Positions 33,092-43,010 of a stretch of DNA of 64,000 bases are shown one piece after another (positions within the stretch are counted from its first letter, which is position 1; each line of letters begins with the position of its first letter). Where the stretch lies: NCBI RefSeq assembly GCF_000715075.1, contig NC_134095.1:9100722-9164721 (forward strand), in the 5' to 3' direction. The notes below the pieces were generated by a model. That model was not told where the DNA came from, did not search any database, and saw nothing but the letters and a program-made list of their open reading frames with translations. Source of the DNA: Nicotiana tabacum. Lineage: Eukaryota; Streptophyta; Magnoliopsida; Solanales; Solanaceae. A program made the translations under genes and the position numbers.

Positions 33092-33609
33092 TGTAAGGTG
33101 ACACGTCATGACACATGGACTAGTTAAGGATGACAATTGGCAGAGAATAATTAAAGAGGCACGAGCTTCAACAGGCACAAGCAGATGTTCAAGAAAAAGG
33201 AGAAAGGATAGATGCTCGAACCTCTTGATGATCGAGGGTCGTATTAAGAGAATGAATTTGATAGCAAAAAAGGGTATAGATACATATAATTAATAGGCAT
33301 TAATTACGGAAAATGTTAGGGAATCTATATTGAATCAAATATGATTACCAATTATAACGTTACATTAAATGCCATTAATTATCAATAATGGTTCTATTAT
33401 GAGAGAAACAAAATGTATTACCTAGAGATAGCTATAAAAGGAGAAGACTGATCATTTGTAAAAGACACGAAATACTATTGGAATATATTGATTTACTTTG
33501 CTTTATACTCTGCTGTTATTTATCAATTATTCTAATTTCTATTTGATTATCAGTAACCCGAGTTCTTCTAAAATAAGCTTTGGCCGAAATCCCCATTTTT
33601 GGTTAAACA
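33092..33609 (+). repeat. 5' LTR of the Tat-lineage element (about 518 bp)
   Basis: TGTAAGGTGACACG at 33092 to GGTTAAACA at 33609, directly before the primer site. A TATA box lies at 33433. The left end is set only by the TG start because no second LTR is in the window. Confidence 0.6.
33433..33440 (+). promoter_or_regulatory. TATA box in Tat LTR
   Basis: TATAAAAG, an exact plant TATA consensus, 170 bp before the LTR end and 248 bp upstream of the gag ATG. Confidence 0.6.
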
Positions 33610-33612
33610 AAT

Positions 33613-33629
33613 TGGTTCCGTTAATGGGA
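33613..33629 (+). other. primer-binding site of the Tat-lineage element
   Basis: TGGTTCCGTTAATGGGA starts three bases after the LTR end. Its position and TGG start fit a tRNA primer site. The exact tRNA is not assigned. Confidence 0.5.
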
Positions 33630-33680
33630 ATATGATAATCGTTTGCTTTCTTAAATCAATTCTTTCATCAAAAACTTACC

Positions 33681-35524
33681 ATGTCGAACCAACACAATTT
33701 ACTACTCCAAGATCCACAACATCAAGTGAATGATGCGGATGACATAACCCTACCTCCCTCGCCACATGATTCACCGCGACAGTCTCAAGAGGGGACTCCA
33801 GATAGCTCTGAAGCAAATAATGGAGTTGCGAACCAAAACGGATCTAGGGCAAATCAAAATGACAGAGTTGCGAACGAACAAGCACTCGATGATGCTCTGA
33901 CGAAACTAATTGCTCAACAAGTCAATAATGCTCACTGGGCTTTTACCAGCCAGTTGCCAGTTGCGCCACCAACACCAACTCCGAATCACAATACTTTGGA
34001 AAACCCGCATTTTGGGCTCATTAATTCAGGCATTGGTGGAACTCCCAGCGAGTCTCGTGATGGCAAACCAGATAACATAGTTAATTCTGATTTACAAAAC
34101 TTAGTTTTAACCTTGCAGAAACAGCTCAAGGAGCAAAGCGATCGCATAGAGAAAATACTTGGAGAACCACCTATAATCAAAGGAATTGACATGGATAAAT
34201 ATTCACAACAACCATGGAAGCCCAGTGCTGCTCTTGTGTCGATTTCGAAGAAGTTCAAGATGCCTAATATTCCAAAATATGATGGCACAACTGATCCACG
34301 AGACCATGTGACTGCGTTCACAACTGGTGTGAAAGGCAACGATTTAACCAAACAAGAAATTGAATCAGTATTGGTCAAGAAATTCGGTCAAACACTCACT
34401 AAGGGAGCATTGACATGGTATTCTCTCTTACTCGAAAATTCTATAAATTCTTTTGCTGAGCTTGCAGATTGATTTATCAAAGTGCATTCAGGAGCTCAAA
34501 AAGTCGAAAAAAGAATGGAAGATATTTTCAAAATAAAGTAAGGAGATTCTGAGCTGCTTAGAAAATTCGTGGATAGATTCCAGCGTAAAAGGATGACGTT
34601 ACCACGCGTACCTGATAACTGGGCAGCTATGGCTTTTGCAAGTATTTGAATGAGAAAAGCTCAGAAGCCACGAGACGACTCAAAGAAAGTATTCATGAAT
34701 TTGCAACAACAACTTGGAATGATGTTTACAATAGATACAACACAAAACTAAGGATAGAAGAAGATACCATCTCCCGGTCCCAAAAAGAGGAGAAGGTGAG
34801 TTCGAGACGTGCAAAAATTGAAAAAAGGTCCGGAAAAAATAGATATGAACCCTACATAGGCCCAGCAGGAAAAGACTCACGTTCAAAGCAGGACAATTCA
34901 AAGTATGATCATAGATCGAGAAATAGAGAGTCGGGTTCATCATCGAGGTTTGGAAACAATCGAAACGTGCGAGAGACGCGAGATGATGATAGAAGCTTGA
35001 AGGCAAGATTTGGCGGTTACAATTTTAATGTCAGCACTTCAAAGTTAGTAGCAATATTAAGAAGCATGGGTGATAAGGTGAGGTGGCTAAAGAAAATGAG
35101 ATCAAATACAAATAGGCATAATCCTGATCACTGGTGCGTGTTTCACAACGATCATGGTCATAAAATGACAGATTGTAGATTCCTACAAGGTGAAGTAGAG
35201 CATTTATTAAAGCAAGGGTATCTTACCGAACTATTTAGTGAAAAAGGTAAGCAAGCATACATGAAGAACAGGCAGGAGCCCCCTAAACCTCCTTCTCCGA
35301 AAAGTGTCGTTAACATTATAGGCGGGGGCGAAGAAATCAACGACGTGACATATACAGCGGCCAAGAAAATTTCTAAAGTTACAGTCACACACGGGAAGCG
35401 ATTTCGACATGTTTTAGAGAAAGAAAGTATTACATTTGATGATGAAGATGCGGACGACGTGTTAACTCCACACAATGATGCTCTGGTAATATCTTTACTT
35501 GTACATGATACTAATGTTAAATGA
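33681..35524 (+). pseudogene. Tat-lineage gag, disrupted
   Basis: The ATG at 33681 (MSNQHNLLLQ) follows AAAACTTACC. An acidic, Asn/Gln-rich N-terminal half is followed by the capsid block with FKMPNIPKYDGTTDPRDHV (about residues 192-210) and GALTWYSLLLENSINSFAEL before a stop at 34472. The capsid continues in other frames through 34473-34645. A second open piece, 34646-35524, holds an Arg/Ser-rich linker and the Cys/His motif WCVFHNDHGHKMTDCRFLQG, typical of Tat/Ogre gag C-termini, and ends in an in-frame TGA at 35522 just before the protease. At least one stop and one frameshift disable it. Confidence 0.85.
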
Positions 35525-36477
35525 GTTTTGATTGATCCAGGTAGTTCCGTGAACATCATTTTGCTAAGAGTATTAAACAAGATGCAAGCTAAAGATAAGC
35601 TAGTACCCAAGGCACACACTTTATATAGTTTTGACAATAAGCGTTGTAACAAGAGGGAAGTAATACTTACAACATTCGCAGAAGGGGTTATCAAAGATAC
35701 GAAATTTCAGGTGGTTGAGATGGAAATGGCTTACAATATAATTTTCGAGAGACCATGGATTCATGTCACGACCCGGATTCCCAACCCTCGGGAGTCGTGA
35801 TGGCACCTACTAATGGGAGCTAGGCAAGCCAATTATCAAACAATTACCTTTTTACCAATTTTATTTCTCTTTAACAAACATAAAGCAATAATGCATAAAT
35901 AATGGAAGTTTAAATTTAAGCGGAAGAAAACAATGAAATATCTGAAATTTGCATTTATTACAACTACTTAAGCCTTAATCACCAAAAACATGGTGTCACA
36001 GTATCACAGACGGTCTAAGATTTGCTACATACAAAGTTTGAAGAAATAACAGTACATTGTTTCTGAAGTAAGGAGAATGAAACAGGGAATAAAGGATAGA
36101 GGGAGATGCCAGGGCCTGCGGACGCCTGCAGGTCTACCTTGGATCTCTGCGTGGACTAAAGGTAGCCTCCAAACTACGGTCCAAGAGCTGCTCCGGGGTC
36201 TGCACATAGTGCAGAGTGTAGTATCAGCACAACCAACCCCATGTGCTGGTAAGTGCCTAGCCTAACATCGGCAAAGTACTGGCGAGGCTAGGACCAAACT
36301 ACCAAATAACTTGTGCAATTCAATATATACAATGGAAAAGAAGTACAGAAATAAATAGTCAAGTATGCGAGGGGGAGCATGCTGCGGGGAAGATTTCAAT
36401 TCCGAATAGAAAGACATCAAGTAAACGAAAGAAACAATATAACTCAGGTATCAACAAAGAATCAAAAATCAATAAAT

Positions 36478-36745
36478 GCACGGCATCACCCTTCGTGCTT
36501 TTACTCTCGTCCTCACTAAAGAAATCATATAATAAAAATGTGCACGACATCACTCTTCGTGCTTTTACTCTCTTTCCTCACCATATAATCAATATAATCG
36601 GCACGGAATGGTACATCGTGCGGCGCGACATCACACTTCGTGCTTTACACTCTTTCCTTACAATCATACACGGCATCACCCTTCGTGTTTTACACTCTTT
36701 CGTCACAAAAATAATGCACGGCATCACCCTTCGTGCTTTAACTCT
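36478..36745. repeat. GGCATCACCCTTCGTGC tandem units in the LTR
   Basis: Five units of CACGGCATCACCCTTCGTGC-type sequence, each with an ACTCTxxTxCTCA tail, at irregular 45-80 bp spacing. The same array begins at about 63855 in the 5' LTR of the minus-strand element. Each unit carries the inverted pair GCACGA/TCGTGC. Confidence 0.8.
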
Positions 36746-37829
36746 CTTCCTCACCCAAACAACAATCACAACCAATAAGGCAAGGGAGATAAATGAAATT
36801 ATAATAAGAATCCCGGCAAGGGAACAACAATCCAACAATTAAGTCCCGACAAGGGAACAACATCAATAATATCAACATCTCGGCAAGGGAGATAACACAT
36901 AAAGAACCAAATTTCCTGGCAAGGGAGGCAATATAATGATCTCTTCTCTTTCTCACTTTTACTTCACAATTCAGTTCACAACTCGAGCCAATGATCTAAA
37001 GGTTCAATTATCACTTATACTTCCACAATTCGTATTACAACTTGAACCAACGCTCCTCAATGTTCATAAGTCACAATTCTTTCCACAAACTTTACACAAC
37101 AAATAGAAACCACCACCAAGGCATGAAAGATACAACAAAGTCATGATAATCACATTATAAAGACTCACGGGCATGCTAAACACCAACGTATAGATACTCG
37201 TCACCATGCCTATATGTCGTACTGAACAATTACCACATAGCAAATAGGACTCGACTCCTAATCCCTCAAGTTAAGGTTAGACCAAACACTTACCTCGATG
37301 CCACGAACATAATTCATGTTTCAATTATAGCTTTACCCCTTGATTCCACCACCAATCCGCTCGTATCTAGTCATAAGTTACTTAGTTACATCAATAAACG
37401 CTAAATGAATCAACCCCAAAGCATGAAACTGAGTTTTTCAAATTTTACCTCAAAAGGTCAAAAATAACCCCCGGGCCCATATGGTCAAAACCCAAGGTTC
37501 GAACCAAAAACCGATTACCCATTCCAGCCACGAACCCAAATACATAATTTGTTTTGAAATCGGACCTCAAATCGAGGTCCAAATCCCCAATTTTTTGAAA
37601 ACCTAGGTTCTACCCAAAATACCCAATTTTCCCTATGAAAATAATTGATTTTGAGTTGAAATCATGTTAAAAGATGTTAATGATTGAAGAAAATGAGTTA
37701 AAATTAACTTACAATCGATTTGGAAGAAGAGTTGTTCTTAAAATATTGCCCTAGGGAGTTTGTGTTTTGAAAAGATGTGAAAATGGGTTTAAAATTCGTC
37801 TAAGTATAAAAGTTGCAGGTCTCAGATGT

Positions 37830-38075
37830 GGGAATTGTGAACCCCAAACTCTACTAGCTTGGGAATTACGAAAAAGGGCTCGCATTTGCAAACCCTTCAG
37901 GAAAATTGGACTTTCGCATTTGCGAACAACATTTCGCATTTGCGACTTCAAGCATTACTAGTAGACATCGGATTTGCGATGGATTTCCTCGCATTTGCGA
38001 GAAGGATCTGGCCTGGGCTTCCTTCGCAATTGCGACAAGCCACTCTCATTTGCGATATCGCATTTGCGCCTGCAG
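37830..38075. repeat. cluster of CGCATTTGCGA-type palindromes in the LTR
   Basis: About ten words such as TCGCATTTGCGA, TCGCAATTGCGA and CGGATTTGCGATGG over 245 bp. The other LTR copy has the same cluster at 42185-42395. These are AT-centred relatives of the CGCAGATGCGG clusters elsewhere in the window. Confidence 0.85.
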
Positions 38076-39360
38076 GTCTGCTATGCACAACTGAAATTCT
38101 CCAATTTTTCTAAGTCCGAAATGCACTCCGTGGCCTATCTAAAACTCACTCAAGCCCTCGGGGCTCCAAACCCAAACATGCACACTACCTCAAATATCCT
38201 ACGGACTTATTCGTATACTTAAATCACCAAAATAACATCATGAACATCGAATTAAACCTCCAGATCAATGAAATTTCTCAAAACTTCTTTAAACATCAAA
38301 TTTTGCATTTAAGATCTGAATCACGTCAAATAGATTCCATTGCTTACCAAACTTCACCAACAACACATATAAATCATATTGAACCTGTACCAAGCTCCAG
38401 AACCATAATACGGGCCCGATACCACAGGTTTCAAATAACATTTCACTTTCAAAAACCTTTATATTTTTCAGAAAATAATTTCTTTCAAAAATTCATTTCT
38501 CTGGCTTGGGACCTCGGAATTCGATTCCAGGCATACGCCCAAGTCCCATATTTTCCTACGGACCCTCTGGGACTATCAAATCACAGGTCCGGGTCTGTTT
38601 ACCCAAAACATTGACCAAAGTCAAATTAATTCATTTTATAGTCCAAATTTATCATTTTTCACAGATTTTCACATATCGGCTTTCCGGATACGCGTCCAGA
38701 CTGCGCACATAAATCAAGGTGATGCTAAAATAGGTATTAAGGCCTCAAAATGCAGAATTTTCTTTTAAAACAAGTGATGACCTAAAGGTCATCACAATTC
38801 ATGAGATGTATGTTGTGCCGTCTACCTTACATCAAGTTATTAAATTTCCATCACCATGGGGAATATGTCAAATACGTGGGGATCAACATACATCTAGGAG
38901 CATCAACTCTATAGCAGATTCAAGTCAAAAAATGAAAAAAAGTAGCAATTACAGAATCCAGTTGAGGATATTACGACATAAGCCTCAACTGAACATGGGC
39001 GAACAGATGTGGACTCAAGGCTCGATTCCATTCAAGAACCAGAAGAAAATGAAAATATCAAAACAACGATGGAAAAGTTGGAGGTTATAGAACTATTCAC
39101 ACGATGGCCTGAAAAGAAAGTCTACATTGGGGCCAACTTAAGCCACGAAATGAAAGGTAAATTGATTGAATTTTTGAAAACTAATATGGATAGCTTTCCT
39201 TGGTCTCATTCTAATATGACAGGAATACCCCCGGAAGTAATGACTCATAAGTTAAATAAAGATCTATCGTATCCACCTATCAAACAAAAGAAGAGAAATA
39301 AGAGGTCTTTCAAAAATCAGGTGATTCAAGATGAGTCCAAAAACTTTTAAAAATTGGGTC

Positions 39361-41820
39361 TATCCGCGAGGTAAAGTATCCTAATTGGTTAGCCAATACT
39401 ATAGTAGTACCAAAAAAGAATGGCAAATGGCGAGTTTGTGTAGACTACACCGACCTTAACAAAGCTTATCCTAAAGATTCTTTTCCGTTACCACATATAG
39501 ATCAATTGATTGATGCTACTGCAGGACATGAATTGTTAAGCTTTTTAGATGCATATTCAGGGTATAATCAGATCAAAATGGATCCCTAGATGAGAAAAAA
39601 ACTTCATTTATAACAGACAGGGGGACTTACTGTTACAAAGTAATGCCCTTTGGCCTAAAAAACGATGGTGCCACGTATCAAAGGTTGGTGACAAAAATGT
39701 TCCAGGAACATTTAGGAATACTATGGAAGTCTACATAGATGATATGCTTGTCAAATCTCAACAATCAGGGGATCATATACCGCACTTGTCTGATACATTT
39801 CAGATCTTACGAAAATTTAATATGAAGCTAAATCCCGAGAAATGTGCATTTGGCATTTCACCAGGTAAGTTTTTGGGTTTTCTTATTTCTAACCGTGGTA
39901 TTGAAGTAAATCGCACGCAGATTAAAGCTATTTAAGAAATTCCTGATATGCTTACAAGTAAAAAAGAGGTGCAGAGGCTAACGGGAAGAATCGCAGCCCT
40001 GTGAAGATTTATTTCCAAGTCATCAAAAAAATGCTTTAAATTCTTCTCATCTCTTAAAAAGCAAGATTAGTTCGGATGGTCTGGGGAGTGTCAACAAGCA
40101 CTCAAAAACTTGAAGGCATACCTGTCAAATCCACTATTGCTCGCAAAACCAAAAGATGAGGAAATGTTGCTTATCTATCTAGCTGTTTCAGAAGTAGCGG
40201 TGAGTGCTATTTTGGTTCATGAAGACCAAGGTAAACAAACTCCAATTTATTATGTTAGCAAATTATTATTAGATGCAGAGACACGGTATCCTCAGCTAAA
40301 AGAACTTGCACTTGCATTAATCATGGCATCTAGAAAGCTAAGGCCTAATTTTCAATGCCACCCTATTTCCGTAGTAACTGCTTATCCACTCGTAATATGT
40401 TACACAAACATGAGTTATCGAGTAGGTTAGCCAAGTGGGCCATAGAATTGAGTGAATACAACATCACATATCAGCCTAGAACCGCAATAAAATCTCAGGT
40501 GTTAGCAGATTTTTTGGCTGATTTTAGCTAAGGGATGCAATTAGAAGCAAAAAAAGAACTACAGGTGTTCAACGGGTCTAATCAACTTGGACCTTATTTA
40601 CTGATGGCTCATCAAATGTAAAGGGGGAGGGTATAGGAATTGTTTTGAGACCACCTACGGGTGAAAACATACGACAAGCCATAAAATGTCATCTTATAAC
40701 TAACAATGATGCAGAGTATGAAGCTGTGATTGCAAGTTTAGAACTGGCACACGAACTTGGCATCGATCAGATCGTAATCAAAAGCAATTCCAGCTCATCG
40801 TTAATCAAATGCTGGGGACCTATACAGCCAGGGAAGCACGAATGAAACAATACTTAGAGAAAGCACATGATCTGGTTAGGCAATTCCAAACCTAGAAAGT
40901 TGTGCAGATACCAAGAGAGAAAAATGTCGAGGCAGACGCCCTAGCCAATCTTGCATCTGCGGCAGACGTGACTAGTAACAAAAATGCTTCTGTAATTCAT
41001 TTGTTTCATTCAGCACTCGATCATGACAAAAATGAGGTAAATTTCAATAACTTAACCTGAGATTGGAGGAACAAGATTGTCACTTTTTTGCAGTATGGAA
41101 CTGTCCATGAAGATAAGAAAGAGGCTCACGCGCTTCGTAAAAAAAGGCTGCTTGGTACTGTTTAAAGCAAAGCAATCTTTATCGTAAAATGTTCGTTGAT
41201 CCCTTAGCAAGATGCCTCGGGCCTTCTCAAATAGAGTATGTAATGGGAGAAATACACAAGGGGCATTGTGGAAATCACGGAGGAGGAAGATCATTAGTAA
41301 AAACCATGATTAGAGCAGGCTATTATTGGCCCAAAATGGAAGAAGAAGCAGAAAATTTCTTGGCTAAATGTGATAAGTGCCAAAGATAGGTAACAATATG
41401 CATAGACCTGCAGAGTTGTTACATCCGATCGTTGCATCGTGGCCTTTTATAAAGTGGTGATGGATATTGCGGGTCCACTACCACAAACAAAAGGCAAGGT
41501 AAAATTTTTACTAGTACTCACTGATTACTTTACTAAATGGGTAGAAACAAGTGTTTTTAAATAGGTACGAGAAAAGGAGGTCAGAGATTTCATTTGGCGA
41601 AATATTATATGTCGATTCGGTATACCAAAGGAAATCGTATGTGATAATGGCCCGCAATTTATAGGTGCACAAATCACAGAATTTTTTCAAAGTTGGCAGA
41701 TCAAAAGGATTACCTCAACGCCTCCGATGGGTAATGGACAAGCTGAATCAACAAATAAAGTCATTATCAACAATTTGAAGAAATGATTGGAAGAACCCAA
41801 AGGCAATTGGCTCAAGTTGT
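39361..41820 (+). pseudogene. Tat-lineage pol: RT, RNase H, archaeal RNase H, integrase (truncated)
   Basis: Reverse transcriptase: YPNWLANTIVVPKKNGKWRV (from about 39377), FLDAYSGYNQIKM (about 39545), a frameshifted stretch, then the catalytic VYIDDMLVKS (from 39729) with both Asp residues intact. RNase H: VSAILVHEDQGKQTPIYYVS (about 40200-40260). Archaeal-type RNase H: about 40590-40950, with GIGIVLRPPTGE-like residues, TNNDAEYEAVIASLELAHEL and the EADALANLAS-like end, shifted in frame. Integrase: zinc domain GHCGNHGGGRS...CDKCQR (41262-41388), then decayed core residues to 41820. More than ten stops or shifts are visible. It ends abruptly where the Tekay LTR remnant begins. Confidence 0.85.
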
Positions 41821-41822
41821 AA

Positions 41823-43010
41823 CCCAATTACTCATCCCCCCACGAACCTAAATATATAATTTGTTTTGAAATCGGACCTCAAATCGAGGTCCAAATCCCC
41901 AATTTTTGAAAACCTAGGTTCTACCCAAAATACCCAATTTCCCCCATGAAAATCATTGATTTTGAGTTGAAATCATGTTAAAAGATGTTAATGATTGAAG
42001 GAAATGAGTTAAAATTAACTTACAATCAATTTGGAAGAAAAGGTATTCTTGAAAAATCGCCCTAGGGAGTTTGTGTTTTGAAAAGACGTGAAAATGGATT
42101 TAAAATTCATCTAAGTATAAAAGTTGCAGGTCTCAGATGTGGGAATTGTGAACCCCAACCTCTGCTAGCTTGGGAATTGCGAAACAGTGCTCGCATTTGC
42201 GAACCCTTCAGGAAAACTGGACTTTTGTATTTGCGAACAACATGTCGCATTTGCGACTTAAAGCATTACCAGCGGACATCGCATTTGCGATGGATTTCCT
42301 CGCATTTGCAAGAAGGAGTTGGTCTGGGCTTCCTTCGCAATTGCGACAAGCCACTCGCATTTGCGATATCACATTTGCGAGCCATGCGAAGCCTGCAGGC
42401 CTGCTATGCACAACTGAAATTTTGCAATTTTTCAAAGTCCGAAATGCACTTCATGGCCTATCCAGAACTCACCCGAGCCCTCGGGGCTCCAAACCCAAAC
42501 ATGCACACTACCTCAAAACATCCTATGAACTTATTTATGTACTTAAATCACCAAAATAACATCATGAACATCGAATTAAACCTCAAGATCAATGCAATTT
42601 CTCAAAACTTCTTTAAACATCAAATTTTGCATTTAAGGTCCAAATCACGTCAAATGGATTTTGTTTCTTACCAAACTTCACCAACAACACATATAAATCA
42701 TATTGAACCTGTACTGCGCTTTGGAACCATAATACGGGCCCGATACCACAGGTTTCACATAACATTTCACTTTCAAAAACCTTTATATTTTTCAGAAAAT
42801 AATTTCTTTCAAAAATTCATTTCTCAGGCTTGGGACCTCGGAATTCGATTCCTGGCATATGCCTAGGTCCCATATTTTCCTACGGACCTTCCGGGATCGT
42901 CAAATTACGGGTTTCTGTCCATTTACCCAAAATGTTGACCGAAATTAAATTAATTCATTTTATAGTCCAAATTTAGAATTTTTCACAGATTTTCACATTT
43001 AGGCTTTCTC
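41823..43010 (-). repeat. truncated 3' LTR of the minus-strand Tekay-like element
   Basis: Matches solo LTR positions of roughly 37510-38690. Against the solo LTR it lacks about 1.75 kb on its outer side and about 100 bp at its inner start (the TGTGATGACCTTTAGG block). The long frame at 42078-42866 crosses the CGCATTTGCGA cluster (42185-42395) and is a by-product of the repeat, not a gene. Confidence 0.85.

Larger units (their letters stand above)
35764..38796. mobile_element. solo LTR of the minus-strand Tekay-like family (3,033 bp)
   Basis: Begins TGTCACGACCCGGATTCCCA and ends CCTAAAGGTCATCACA in plus-strand view, with the 5-bp duplication ATTCA on both sides (35759-35763 and 38797-38801). 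No primer site or coding DNA is attached, so the internal region was lost by LTR-LTR recombination. Its left part matches 63143-64000 and its right part matches 41835-43010, so it is the same family as the minus-strand element that fills the right of the window, and it serves as the full-length LTR reference. Transcription sense of the family is minus. Confidence 0.95.
35525..39360 (+). pseudogene. Tat-lineage protease region, split by a solo LTR
   Basis: Aspartic protease that would cleave the gag-pol polyprotein. The active site LIDPGSSVNI lies at about 35526-35555, with the Asp intact, followed by NIIFERPWIH. The frame is interrupted after the His codon by the solo LTR (35764-38796, plus the duplicated ATTCA) and resumes at 38802 with EMYVVPSTLHQVIKFPSPWG, exactly as in uninterrupted Tat proteins. 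It continues to about 39350 with the linker KKVYIGANLSHEMK and DSFPWSHSNMTGIPPEVMTH. A TGA separates it from gag. Confidence 0.85.
33092..41822 (+). mobile_element. Tat-lineage LTR retrotransposon, decayed and cut off at the right
   Basis: 5' LTR, primer site, gag, protease, RT, RNase H, archaeal-type RNase H and the first half of integrase follow in Tat order on the plus strand. The 3' part and 3' LTR are missing: at 41822 the integrase frame runs straight into an LTR remnant of the minus-strand Tekay-like element. A 3,033-bp solo LTR is nested inside the protease. Many stops and frameshifts are present. The missing 3' end may lie beyond the right edge of the window. Confidence 0.85.

Noticed and set aside
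33986..34378. 130-codon minus-strand frame
   Set aside because: Antisense shadow of Tat gag capsid.
35158..35694. 178-codon minus-strand frame
   Set aside because: Antisense shadow of the Tat gag C-terminus and protease.
42078..42866. 262-codon open frame as a gene
   Set aside because: It lies wholly in an LTR remnant, crosses the CGCATTTGCGA cluster, and the same region is open in pieces in the solo LTR; no protein family is recognisable.
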